This document shows positions 53,629 through 62,843 of a stretch of DNA of 64,000 nucleotides, in pieces; within the stretch, counting starts at the first letter, position 1, and each line of letters starts with the position of its first letter. Below the pieces are notes generated by a model. That model was not told the DNA's origin. It was given only the letters and a program-made list of their open reading frames with translations, and did not search any database. The stretch is taken from NCBI GenBank assembly GCA_963733945.1, contig CAVTFD010000021.1, positions 1 through 64,000 of the forward strand. The letters run 5' to 3'. Made by a program: the position numbers and the translations under genes. Source of the stretch: AP-15 sp963733945 (lineage in GTDB: Bacteria; Pseudomonadota; Alphaproteobacteria; ATCC43930; CGMCC-115725).

Positions 53629-53673
53629 CCCCCTCACCCCCGCCCTTCCCACGCGGCTTCGTGAGAGGGAGGG
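53629..53673 (+). repeat. Palindromic element between the protease and panE-like genes
   Basis: GGCCCCCTCACCCCCGCCC, then AGAGGGAGGG, repeats the words of the rng and 29.8 kb elements with an imperfect stem. It fills the convergent gap. Confidence 0.6.
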
Positions 53674-53718
53674 TCCCGCATAGCGCGCCGGTGAGCGGGG
53701 ACGGGCGACGGTCCTGTT

Positions 53719-54777
53719 TCAGATTCCGTACAGGTTCTCCGGCGCTGCCGCCTTCTGGCCATGCTCTACTGCCTTGACCGCGGCGATCAGCTTGACGTGC
53801 GCGCCGACGGGGCAGCCGGCCTCCTGTCCCTTAGCGGCGATCACGCCGTTGATGAAATCGATTTCGGTGCGCCGGCCCTTGAGCATATCCTGACCCATCG
53901 AGGGCCGCGCCAGCTCGCTGCGAGTATTGGAATTCAACCCTGCGAAGATCTGTGATTCGATCTCGTCGAGGGCAGCACGATCACCCTCGGCCGCGCGCGC
54001 CAGGGTCTCGGGATCGTGCATGCGGATATGTTCGAGCTCGTAGCCGAGCGCCTGACCGACGCGCACGCCTTCGCCGGCGAGACGAATGCTCAGACGTCGA
54101 ATTTTTTCGTCGCGGTTCATGTCGTTGCCTGACAGGCCGGTTGCGGCCGCGACGCCGTTGGCCATGCCGTTGACGCATAGCTTCGACCAGCGCTCGCCCC
54201 ACAGGTTGGTGGTCGGCTTGACGGTATCGACAGTGGCGATCATCGCAGCGAGCTCTTCGAGCCGCTTGGTGATCCGGCCATGGACCTCGCCCACCCGGTA
54301 TACCTCGTGAGGCGATGAGCCTTTCGCGGCGGTCCGGCGCACCCGGCCCGCCGCATAAAGCTCGGCGCCGAGCAATGCCGGGATGCAACCAACCGTCTTG
54401 TCCCAACCCACGACCCCGGCGATGCGCTCCTCGTTCATGCAGTTCTGCAACGAGACGACATAGCCGTCAGGCGCCAGGTACTGCGCGATCAGCCTCGTCG
54501 CCCATTCCGTGTCGTAGGATTTGACCGCGACCATCGCGATGTCGATCGGCTTCTCTTTGGCGAACTGCTGCACCTCGGTCAGATGCAAGGTCTTGGGCTT
54601 GGCGAGGACGAACTCTTCCTGGGTCACTCCTTCGAGGGCCAACCCGTCCTTGCGGATGGCCTCGACGTGCTCGGGCCACGGGTCGATCAGGGTCACGTCG
54701 AACCCGTTATGCGCGAGCTGGCCCCCGGTATAGCCACCGATTGCGCCGGCGCCGATCACCGCGATACGCTTGTCCAT
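53719..54777 (-). CDS. Ketopantoate reductase (PanE/ApbA) family protein
   Basis: The 352-residue protein has the Rossmann motif RIAVIGAGAIGGYTGGQLAH. A middle substrate region contains SLQNCMNEERIAGVVGWDKT, and the C-terminal helical domain ends in PSMGQDMLKGRRTEIDFING, the usual active-site Lys/Glu region. It is longer than E. coli PanE (303), so 2-dehydropantoate may not be the true substrate. It is divergent from the oxaloacetate decarboxylase-like gene. Confidence 0.9.
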   Translation of the reverse strand: MDKRIAVIGAGAIGGYTGGQLAHNGFDVTLIDPWPEHVEAIRKDGLALEGVTQEEFVLAKPKTLHLTEVQQFAKEKPIDIAMVAVKSYDTEWATRLIAQYLAPDGYVVSLQNCMNEERIAGVVGWDKTVGCIPALLGAELYAAGRVRRTAAKGSSPHEVYRVGEVHGRITKRLEELAAMIATVDTVKPTTNLWGERWSKLCVNGMANGVAAATGLSGNDMNRDEKIRRLSIRLAGEGVRVGQALGYELEHIRMHDPETLARAAEGDRAALDEIESQIFAGLNSNTRSELARPSMGQDMLKGRRTEIDFINGVIAAKGQEAGCPVGAHVKLIAAVKAVEHGQKAAAPENLYGI

Positions 54778-54890
54778 GATCTGATCCCTCTATGACACCG
54801 ATCGCGCCATGATAAGCTGACCCCGGGCAACGGAAAAACAGCAAAGCCCGGCGCCTAGCCATTACCAATTCATCCAAGGACGGAAACACC

Positions 54891-55757
54891 ATGAACTGGA
54901 CCGAGCGGCGCGAGCGCTTTCGCGCAATTCTTTCCGGAAATCGCTGCGTGCATCCGGGCTCTGTGTATGACGCGATATCGGCCCGCATCGCCGAGGATCT
55001 CGGCTTCGAGGTCGGGATGTTTTCGGGGTCGATCGGGTCGATGTCGGTGCTCGGCGCCCCCGATCTGGTGGTCCTGACCTTGACCGAATTTGCCGGCCAG
55101 GCAAACCGCATCTGCCGCGCCGGCAATTTGGCGCTGCTGGTCGACGCCGACCACGGCTACGGCAACGCGCTCAACGTGCGGCGCACCGTCGAGGAGCTGG
55201 AGACGGCCGGCATCTGCGCGATGTCGATCGAGGATACGGTGCTGCCGCGGCCTTACGGCCCCGACGGCAAGCCGAGACTGAGCTCGGTCGAGGAGGGCGT
55301 CGGCAAGATGAAGGCGGCGTTGTCGGCGCGCCAGGACAAGAACCTCGTCATCGCCGGGCGCACCAGCGCGCTGGCAATCGCCAATATCGACGAGGCCGTC
55401 AAGCGGGCCAAGGCCTATGAGGCGGCCGGGGTCGATGCGGTATTTCTCGCCGGCGGCGTGACGGTCGAGGCGGTCGAAGTGGTGTCGTCGGCGATCAAGA
55501 TCCCGCTGATCCTCGGCGGCGGCAGCGGTCAGCTCGGCGATCTCGGCTGGCTTGGGGCGCATCGGGTCCGGGTCGCGTTGCAGACCCACGCTCCGTTCTC
55601 AGCCGCTGTGCAGGCGGTCTACGATACCTTGAAGGCGCTGCGCGAAGGTGTCGCACCACGCGACCTCAAAAACATCGCCTCGCCCGAGTTGATGCGGCAG
55701 GTCACCCGCGGCGACGATTATCAGCGCTGGACAAAGGATTTTCTCGGCGGGGCGTGA
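54891..55757 (+). CDS. Oxaloacetate decarboxylase-like, isocitrate lyase/PEP mutase superfamily
   Basis: The 288-residue TIM-barrel protein has metal-site features GNLALLVDADHGYGNALNVR and CAMSIEDTVLPRPYG, with IAGRTSALAIAN later. The pattern and length match PA4872-type oxaloacetate decarboxylases rather than isocitrate lyase, because the lyase KKCGH motif is missing. It has its own AAGGACGG ribosome site. Confidence 0.88.
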   Translation: MNWTERRERFRAILSGNRCVHPGSVYDAISARIAEDLGFEVGMFSGSIGSMSVLGAPDLVVLTLTEFAGQANRICRAGNLALLVDADHGYGNALNVRRTVEELETAGICAMSIEDTVLPRPYGPDGKPRLSSVEEGVGKMKAALSARQDKNLVIAGRTSALAIANIDEAVKRAKAYEAAGVDAVFLAGGVTVEAVEVVSSAIKIPLILGGGSGQLGDLGWLGAHRVRVALQTHAPFSAAVQAVYDTLKALREGVAPRDLKNIASPELMRQVTRGDDYQRWTKDFLGGA

Positions 55758-55974
55758 GCCGCCGGTTCCACCCCTTCCCGCGCGGCGCTGCGGGTATTCG
55801 GGGATTTTAGCCGTTCGCTGTCCCTGCGACGTAAGCGGGGATGAGCGAACCGGCCTGAGTCGGCCCGACCGGCCAGCGGATACCGCGGCTGGCATGGCGG
55901 GGAGGCTGCGCCCGCCCAGCTCAGCATTCCAACCGTTCGCGGCAGCCGCTATATAGCGTGATTGGCGATTTTGA

Positions 55975-56373
55975 ATGCGGGACTCGCGCATTAACGGGAA
56001 ATTGTGGAGCGTTCAGTTGGCAATTGTGCGGAAATTGCCGGTGCTCCCGGCCATCGTACTGTTCTGCATCGCTGCGTGCGCGCCGCAGCCGCCGCAGCCG
56101 GGGACCCTATTGCTGAGCAACCCGAATTTCGGCCCGACAAATGTCGAGGCGGTGATCACCGCAAACCCCGATTGCAGTGCGCGTGGTTCCGGCTACGTTT
56201 CGACGCTCGAATTTGTGCTGCCGACCAACGCAACCAAATTCATCGACGTCCCGCCCGGCACGGAGGTCTGCTGGCGGCGGGATCGCGATCCCTCGCAACC
56301 CGTCGCGGGCCAATGGTCGGGGTGGGACCGCGCCTATGTCGAACCCGGCACGACGATTGACGCGAATTTGTAG
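55975..56373 (+). CDS. Small putative lipoprotein, hypothetical
   Basis: The 132-residue product has a hydrophobic leader ending in lipobox IAAC (about residue 35), a Pro/Gln linker and a compact domain containing NFGPTNVEAVITANPDCSAR and PGTEVCWRRDRD with two Cys. Family not recognised. The n-region before the leader is long, so a start at a later TTG or GTG is possible. Confidence 0.65.
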   Translation: MRDSRINGKLWSVQLAIVRKLPVLPAIVLFCIAACAPQPPQPGTLLLSNPNFGPTNVEAVITANPDCSARGSGYVSTLEFVLPTNATKFIDVPPGTEVCWRRDRDPSQPVAGQWSGWDRAYVEPGTTIDANL

Positions 56374-56408
56374 CTCCTCGCCGACCCATATTGGCGAAGT
56401 CGTCCGTC

Positions 56409-57185
56409 TCAACCCCCGAGGCTAAACCGGATCGCCACCGAGACCTCGATGGATGGCTGGTCCATGCCGGCCGGAAAAGGTGGCAATATCGCGCCGCGCA
56501 TCATGCGTTCTAAGGCGGCGTCGAGGTCGGGATAGCCCGAGCTCGTGACGATCGCGAAGTCGGCGACCCTTCCGCTGCGTTCGACAACAAATCGTAGCAC
56601 CGCGCGCCCCTGCTCACCCTGTTCACGGGCGCTCTCGGGGTAACGCTTGTGGCTTTCGAGCCACTCGCTCAACAGGGCACGGTAGCTCGGGCTGATTTCT
56701 GTTGAAGGCGCGCGCACCGGCGCAGGGGCCGGCGTCGGGGCAAAAGCCGTCTGCGGGAGCGATGTCGCGGACGGTGTCGGCGCGGCGAAGGCGGGAGATG
56801 GGCGCTCGCGCTCCGGGCGCCTGAGAACGGGCTTGAACACCGTCGGGATCGCGGGCTTGCGCGGTGGCGGTGGTGGCGGAGGCGCCTCCGGGATGACGAC
56901 GGTTGCTTCCGGCGCGGGCGGCGGTGGCTCGATCGGCGGTGGTGGAGGGGGTGGCGGAGGCGGTGTCACGACCGGCGGAGGTGGTGGGGGCTCGGCTTTG
57001 ACCGGCAGCTGCGGGGTGGGCGGCTTCTCGGGTGCCGGCAATGAGGGTGCGAAGGCGACCTCGATCCCGCCGGCCGGGGCGGGCGGCTGCAGCGGCGGAG
57101 CCGGGGCCGGCAATACCAACAGCAATGCCAACAAAAGGGCATGCGCCGTGAGCGACAGCGCCAGCGGAAGTTTGAAGCCGCTCAC
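56409..57185 (-). CDS. tonB: Energy transducer TonB
   Basis: A 258-residue periplasm-spanning protein: N-terminal anchor (about 8-27), a long Pro-rich rigid domain (about 30-150) and the C-terminal TonB domain with HKRYPESAREQGEQGRAVLR, then FVVERSGRVADFAIVTSSGY. It transmits proton-motive energy from ExbBD to outer-membrane receptors. Its start overlaps the exbD stop (ATGA-type) and the genes form an exbB-exbD-tonB operon. Confidence 0.93.
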   Translation of the reverse strand: MSGFKLPLALSLTAHALLLALLLVLPAPAPPLQPPAPAGGIEVAFAPSLPAPEKPPTPQLPVKAEPPPPPPVVTPPPPPPPPPPIEPPPPAPEATVVIPEAPPPPPPPRKPAIPTVFKPVLRRPERERPSPAFAAPTPSATSLPQTAFAPTPAPAPVRAPSTEISPSYRALLSEWLESHKRYPESAREQGEQGRAVLRFVVERSGRVADFAIVTSSGYPDLDAALERMMRGAILPPFPAGMDQPSIEVSVAIRFSLGG

Positions 57186-57616
57186 TTAGCTCCGGACGCA
57201 GCGGCGACCAGCGAGACCTTGGCGAACCCGGCGCGGTTGACTTGGCCCAGCATGTCCATCAGCTGCGCATAGGTGATCGTCTTGTCGCCGCGGACATAGA
57301 CGATACGGGTCGGGTCCTCTGCGGCGAGCGCGGCGAGCTTTGCTTCGAGATCCCCCGGCGCAACCGGGGCGTCGCCGATAAATAGCTCGCCGTTGCGATT
57401 GAGGCTGAGGATGATCGGCTGCTTCGGGGCGGTGATCGCCGCAGCTTTCGTCTTCGGCAGGTCGAGCGGCACGCCGACCATCAGCAGCGGCGCCGTGACC
57501 ATGAAGATGACAAGGAGCACCAGCATGACGTCAACCATCGGCGTCACATTGATCTCGGCCAACGGCGCGTAGCGGTCTTCGCCGGCTTCGCCCGAGGGGG
57601 GCAGAGACATGGCCAT
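57182..57616 (-). CDS. exbD: ExbD/TolR biopolymer transport protein
   Basis: The 144-residue protein has one N-terminal helix containing the proton-site Asp in INVTPMVDVMLVLLVIFMVT, followed by a periplasmic domain. Sequence alone does not separate ExbD from TolR; the tonB gene after it favours ExbD. Confidence 0.92.
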   Translation of the reverse strand: MAMSLPPSGEAGEDRYAPLAEINVTPMVDVMLVLLVIFMVTAPLLMVGVPLDLPKTKAAAITAPKQPIILSLNRNGELFIGDAPVAPGDLEAKLAALAAEDPTRIVYVRGDKTITYAQLMDMLGQVNRAGFAKVSLVAAASGAK

Positions 57617-57619
57617 CGC

Positions 57620-58303
57620 TCAGGTCTCCGACGGTATGCGGGAAAGGAGGCTGCCCGACCGCCCGATCAACCCCTGCATGCGTCCGGCAAAGCGTCCGAG
57701 ATCGACCGTGATCTTATTGTACGCGACGACCGCTGGGATCGCCGCGGCGAGCCCCATCGCGGTCGCGAACAGCGCCTCCGCGATCCCCGGCGCGACGACG
57801 GCGAGACTGGTGTTGTTGGCGGCGGCGATGCCGGCAAAGCTCCGCATGATCCCCCACACCGTTCCGAACAGGCCGATGAACGGGGCCGCCGAGCCGAGCG
57901 TGGCAAGAAACGGCAGGCGCGCTTCGAGGCGGCGCAACTCGGCGTTCAGTACCAGCCGCATCGCCCGCTCGATGCGCTCGCGCCGCTCGCCGGCGCTCTC
58001 GGGGGATGGCGATGTCGCGGCGGTGCTCTCGGCCCAGCCCGCCGACAGCACACGCCCAGCCGGGTCGCGGGCCTCGGGCTCGCCCGACGGGGCCATCAGT
58101 TCAGGCGCCGAATGTGCGGCAGCGGCTCGCGCTTCGTGGCTCTGCGCCGATCGGCTGACCGTCGCGAGCCGCCACAGCTTGTCGATGATCACCGCCCAGC
58201 TCCACACCGAGGCGGCGAGCAGCAGCAAAAGCACCCCCTTGACCACGATGTCGGCATGCAAGAACAGGCTGACGACTGACAGGGACGCCACAGAATCGTT
58301 CAC
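57620..58303 (-). CDS. exbB: ExbB/TolQ proton-channel protein
   Basis: The 227-residue inner-membrane protein has three helices, with GLFGTVWGIMRSFAGIAAAN and GIAEALFATAMGLAAAIPAV in the conserved channel pair. The N-terminal VWSWAVIIDKLWRL looks TolQ-like, but no tolA, tolB or pal follows, while tonB and a receptor gene are adjacent. It is therefore named ExbB by context. Confidence 0.9.
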   Translation of the reverse strand: MNDSVASLSVVSLFLHADIVVKGVLLLLLAASVWSWAVIIDKLWRLATVSRSAQSHEARAAAAHSAPELMAPSGEPEARDPAGRVLSAGWAESTAATSPSPESAGERRERIERAMRLVLNAELRRLEARLPFLATLGSAAPFIGLFGTVWGIMRSFAGIAAANNTSLAVVAPGIAEALFATAMGLAAAIPAVVAYNKITVDLGRFAGRMQGLIGRSGSLLSRIPSET

Positions 58304-58354
58304 GGGTAGCCTCTGACGATTGTTCGATTCGACAGGTGCGAGCGATTGTACGCG

Positions 58355-60620
58355 TTAGAAGCGCTGGGTGATGCCGGCGAGAATTGTCCGGCGCGGGCCG
58401 AATTGCGGCGCACCCACTCCAACCCCGGTGCCGTTGCGGATCTCATACACCTGATCGAACAGATTGATTATGTCGAAACGGAGTTCGAGGCCCTTGTAGA
58501 TGCCGGTGGCGACCGGCTGCACGATACTCAAATTCACCTGCTCATAGTTGTGCAGGCTGACGCCGTTCGGGATGCCGTCCGGGCCCGTCGCGCGCAGCCC
58601 GCTGCCGGAGGTCAGATCCGCCGAGATCAATGTCTTGGTCTTGGGAAACCGGTATCTAACGCCGGCCGATCCGGTGAACTGCTGATCGTGGTCGAGGTGG
58701 ATGAAATGGTCGGCAATATAGGCCAGCTCGTCCGGCGCGAAGTTGAACTGCGCCGAGGTGATGTCTTTGCCGACCGCCCTCGAATCCGCAAAGTTGCCGT
58801 AGAAAGACCAGTCAGCAATATCGTAGCTTACTGTGAATTCGATGCCGTGCACGAGGCCCTTTTGATAGTTGAACGGGGTTAGGATGATTGGCGCGCCGAA
58901 CTGGCCTTCGTCGATCAGTTCGCTGGCGATCTTGTAATAGGCGTCGACGCCTGGCTTTTAGCCCGGGCAGGATCACCTGGGTGGCGCTGGCGTCGAAGTA
59001 ATTGTCGCGTTCCGGCTTGGAGAGGTTGTCTTGCGTAACTTCAGGCGCCGCAGTTGTGTTCGCAAACAGCGAAATCGTGGTTGGTGAGATCAACTCGAAC
59101 GGCGGCGGCACGAAATAGCGCGCATAGCCGAGCGAGAGGGTCGTCGCGTCGGTCGGCTGCCAGACCGCGTTAACCCGCGGGCTGAGCTGCCGCCCGTTGA
59201 CGTATTCGGCCATCTGATCGTAGCGGGCGCCGAAATTAATGGTGAGTTTGGGCACCGGCCGCCATTCGTCCTGGAGGTAATAGCTGTAGAGCCAACCGGT
59301 AGTGGCGCTCGAATCGAAGATCGTCGAACGGCTGGTCGCTGGTTTGAATGCCGTTCTCATCGACCGGCAATACGTCCGAATTGGTGCTGGACGTGCTGCG
59401 TTCGCGCTGGATGTAAAAGCCGCTGCGTAAGGTGTGAACGTCGGAAATGCGGTAACTGCCGTCGCCCTGAAGCCCGGTGGCGACGCTCTGGCGGGAGGCA
59501 GTCTGGGCAATGCCGTTGAACAGCAGATCACCGAGGGGGTCAGGCGAAAAATAGAGGCTGCTGTAGCGCGTGACCCCCGACACCTGGAAATCAAGCCCGT
59601 TGACCCGCTTTTGCAGTGCGACGATTCCAAAATCGTTGATCTGCCGTTGGTTTTCGTTGAGCAGCGACGAATCGAAATCGCTGATGCCGTCGACGGTGAG
59701 TCCAAGGTCCGGGACTTGGCCGGGGTTATTCGGGATCTGGAATTCGCTGCGCGAGACGCCAAAGATCGAGACCACGCGGGTGGTCGGGTCGATGATGCCC
59801 GAGACATAGCCAAAGCCGCGCGGCTGGGTTGAGATGTCGTGAATGGCGTTGAAGGTCGGAGCAGGGTTCTCGATCCCCTCGGCGTTGTGCAGGACTTCGC
59901 CGGTCGCGTAATAGTCGACTTGGCCGACCGTGCCGCCCCATTCGGCACTCGGCTGAAACGTCGACTGCTGCCCGCCGTAAAGAGTGAAGGTACCGCCGGG
60001 CGCGAGGGTCCCGGTTTTGGTCTGGATGTCGATGATTCCGGCGGTGCGCAACCCGAACTCTGCCGGCAGGGCGCCGGTGATCAGCGACACGGAATTGGCG
60101 AGCCGGGTCTGCAACGTTTGGCCGAAGACGTTGATTCCCTCGGGCAGGATCACCCCGTTCAGGCGAAATTGCAGATTGGCGTGATCGCCGCGGACATGGA
60201 GCTGGCCGAACAAATCCTGGGCGACGCCCGGGGCCTGGAGCAACAGCCGGTTGAACGGCTGGTTGTCGCCCTGCGGCTGCGTTTGCGATCGCCTGCCGGC
60301 CGAAATTGTAAACGCTGGCGCCGAGGCTCGGCTGGATGTTCTGGGCGGCAATATCGAGCTGCTTGGCGACGACATTGATATCGAGCGAGACGCCTCCGCC
60401 ATGCGGTGTGGGGGTGGCTTGTGCCGTGGCGGTTCCAGCCGGCAAACCTGCTTCCAGGACCGGCCCGTTCTGCGCCCCGGTGTCGATGGCGCCGAGCGGC
60501 AGTCCCGTCAGCATCACCGGGCCGTCCTGCGCCGCGGCGCTGCCGGCCACAACTGACGGTTGCGAGGACGAACGCGGGCACCCCGGACGCGGGCCGCGTC
60601 CGCGCGAAGATACCGTTCAT
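58355..60620 (-). pseudogene. TonB-dependent receptor, four +1 frameshifts
   Basis: The receptor can be read only by changing frame four times. It starts MNGIFARTRPASGVPAFVLA (signal peptide). The plug has VAQDLFGQLHVRGDHANLQF, and barrel parts read GWLYSYYLQDEWRPVPKLTI and DAYYKIASELIDEG. It ends in TILAGITQRF with the terminal Phe. Single extra bases at about 60,554, 60,280, 59,325 and 58,955 restore one 753-residue protein. All shifts are in the same direction. Lies downstream of a Zur-like box and upstream of exbB-exbD-tonB. It may be a true pseudogene or assembly error. Confidence 0.85.
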
Positions 60621-60668
60621 TATCCATTCTCCTCTGCGATGCGAGAAGCGCTCCGTGGAGCTGATATA

Positions 60669-60683
60669 TGTTATATCATAACA
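60669..60683. promoter_or_regulatory. Zur-box-like palindrome upstream of the TonB receptor
   Basis: TGTTATATCATAACA is a 15-base inverted repeat (TGTTAT/ATAACA) that matches the proteobacterial Zur core TGTTATANTATAACA at all but one position. It ends 49 bases upstream of the receptor start (60,620). An overlapping palindrome TGATATA-TGT-TATATCA lies at 60,662-60,678. It suggests zinc-dependent repression of the receptor. Confidence 0.6.
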
Positions 60684-60796
60684 ATGAGAAGAACCCGGCG
60701 CAAATCCACCGCGGCGGGAACGGGGTCGTTATGCGAGGCCCTTCCGCGCTGCCGGCTGTCGTCCTATCCTGAGAGGCCTCGAACAGGGAGGAAGCG

Positions 60797-61540
60797 ATGA
60801 GACCCGCACTCGCCGCCGTCGCGGCCCTGATTGCGCTGTTGGCTATCGGCTCGGCGCGCGCCGCCGACGTCGCTCTCGAAGTCGTGCTCGCGGCCGATGT
60901 CTCGCGCAGCGTCGATGACGGGGAGTTCGAGCTGCAGCGCAAGGGCTATGCCGCGGCGCTGACCGACCCACGCGTCTTGAAGGCCATCCATGCGACGAAA
61001 AGCGGGGCGATCGCCGTCTGCTTTGTCGAATGGTCTGGAGAGGAAGACCAGCAGGTCGTGCTCGACTGGACCGAGATCCGCGACGAAGAGGATGGCGGGG
61101 GCGCCGCGGCGGCAATCCTCAAAGCGCCGCGATCCTTTACCGGACGCACCTCGATCAGCGCCGCGATCGATTTTGCAAAGGCATATTTCGCCAAGGCGAA
61201 ATGGCCGGCGACACGTCGCATCATCGATATCTCGGGCGACGGCACCAGCAATTCCGGCCGTCCCTTGACCGATGCGCGCGATCAGGCGGTCGCCGCCGGC
61301 ATCACCATCAACGGTCTGGCGATCATCAACGAGCAGCCGAATTTAGGGTATTCGGCGCACACCCACCCGCCCGGCGGCCTGCCCGCTTATTACCAGCAGA
61401 ACGTGATCGGCGGCCCCAACGCCTTTCTGATCGTCGTCAAGGATTTCAATTCCTTTGCCGACGCAATGGCGAACAAGCTGGCGAAAGAGATCGACGTCGC
61501 CAGCGGTGCCGCGGGCGAGCGGGTTGCCGAGCTTCGCTGA
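60797..61540 (+). CDS. DUF1194 (von Willebrand A-like) secreted protein
   Basis: The 247-residue protein has a signal peptide ending GSARA (about residue 22). The DUF1194 domain follows, with a MIDAS-like LEVVLAADVSRSVDDGEFEL and RRIIDISGDGTSNSGRPLTD. Such proteins bind divalent metal and partner proteins; role unknown. It starts after AGGGAGG and faces away from the receptor gene, so the Zur-like box could also serve it. Confidence 0.9.
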   Translation: MRPALAAVAALIALLAIGSARAADVALEVVLAADVSRSVDDGEFELQRKGYAAALTDPRVLKAIHATKSGAIAVCFVEWSGEEDQQVVLDWTEIRDEEDGGGAAAAILKAPRSFTGRTSISAAIDFAKAYFAKAKWPATRRIIDISGDGTSNSGRPLTDARDQAVAAGITINGLAIINEQPNLGYSAHTHPPGGLPAYYQQNVIGGPNAFLIVVKDFNSFADAMANKLAKEIDVASGAAGERVAELR

Positions 61541-61728
61541 TCGGGGTGGCCGAACTGGACTTGGGCCTGACTGGCGGTTCGGATTCCGGTAATCGCAGCA
61601 GGGCATTCAACTGACTGCTCCGCTTGCAAGCCCGAACGCGATTGTGCGCTCTGAGCCGAATTGGACGCAGCCAAGCAATGCGCTATCCGGGCTATGTAAT
61701 TTTCGCCCGGCCTCCTACACTCGACACG

Positions 61729-62679
61729 ATGACAACTCGCCGCGATATCTTTCCGCCGATCGAGCCCTATCAGACGGGAAGGCTGCGTCTCGACAACCGC
61801 CACACGATGTATTGGGAGCAATCGGGCAACCCGCGTGGCGCGCCGGCGCTGTTCCTGCACGGCGGTCCCGGCGCCGGCGCAACCGCAGTGCATCGCCGGT
61901 TCTTCGATCCCGATTACTGGCGCGTCGTGATCTACGACCAGCGCGGCGCTGGCCGGTCGACGCCGCTCGGCGAGACCCGAGACAACTCGCCCGCACATCT
62001 GGTCGCCGACATCGAACGGCTCCGAATCGAGCTGGGCGTTGAAAAATGGCTGGTCTTTGGCGGCTCCTGGGGCTCGACCCTGGCGCTCGATTATGCCGAA
62101 ACCCATCCCGGGCGCTGCGCCGGGCTCGTTCTGCGCGGGATCTTCCTATGCAGAGCCGAGGAAATCGACTGGTTCCTCTATGGCGTGCGCAGGGTCTTTC
62201 CCGAGGCTTGGCGCAGCTTCGTCGAATTTCTTCCCGAAGGCGAGCGCGGCGATATCCTTAATGCCTATCACCGCCGTCTGCTCGATCCGGACCCGGCCAT
62301 CCATATGCCGGCGGCGCGCGCTTGGGGTACTTATGAGGGTGCCTGTTCGACTTTGTTGCCGAACCCCGAGACCGTCACAGCCTTTGGCGAGGAGCGGCTG
62401 GCTTTGGGTCTGGCGCGCATCGAGGCGCATTTTTTCCGCAACTACCTTTTCGTCGGCGAGCGCGATCTGATCGCCAGAGTGAGGCATATTCGCCATTTGC
62501 CGGGGATCATCGTACAGGGCCGCTATGACATGGTTTGCCCGATCGGCAGCGCCGACGAGCTCGCTCGCGCCTGGCCCGAGGTCGAATACGTGATCGTTCC
62601 CGACGCCGGGCATTCGGCGATGGAGCCCGGGATCCGCGGGCAGTTGGTGTTGGCGACCGAGCGCATGAAGCGGCTCTAA
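61729..62679 (+). CDS. pip: Proline iminopeptidase
   Basis: The 316-residue alpha/beta hydrolase releases N-terminal proline. It has the family start FPPIEPYQTGRLRLD, oxyanion motif FLHGGPGAGATAVHRRFFDP, YDQRGAGRSTPLGETRDNS and nucleophile GGSWGSTLALDYAE. The C-terminal GRYDMVCPI (Asp) and DAGHSAMEPG (His) complete the triad. The ATG at 61,729 is the start by homology. Confidence 0.95.
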   Translation: MTTRRDIFPPIEPYQTGRLRLDNRHTMYWEQSGNPRGAPALFLHGGPGAGATAVHRRFFDPDYWRVVIYDQRGAGRSTPLGETRDNSPAHLVADIERLRIELGVEKWLVFGGSWGSTLALDYAETHPGRCAGLVLRGIFLCRAEEIDWFLYGVRRVFPEAWRSFVEFLPEGERGDILNAYHRRLLDPDPAIHMPAARAWGTYEGACSTLLPNPETVTAFGEERLALGLARIEAHFFRNYLFVGERDLIARVRHIRHLPGIIVQGRYDMVCPIGSADELARAWPEVEYVIVPDAGHSAMEPGIRGQLVLATERMKRL

Positions 62680-62843
62680 CCCGGGCCGGCGAGCCGGTTA
62701 CTCTCACGTCAGACAACGGTAAGGCTCGGCCGGATTTAGGCCGGCTCTCGCCGTGGAAATAAGCTGACGAGTTTTACTTGCCGGAACGAGTTCTGAAGTG
62801 CAATGGTTGCGATCAACTGTTGCGCAATGAACAGGAGTAGAAT

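Noticed and set aside
57182..58303. Assigning the proton-channel pair to the Tol-Pal system
   Set aside because: ExbB has TolQ-like features, but tolA, tolB and pal are absent and a TonB gene and TonB-dependent receptor are adjacent, so the Ton system is favoured.
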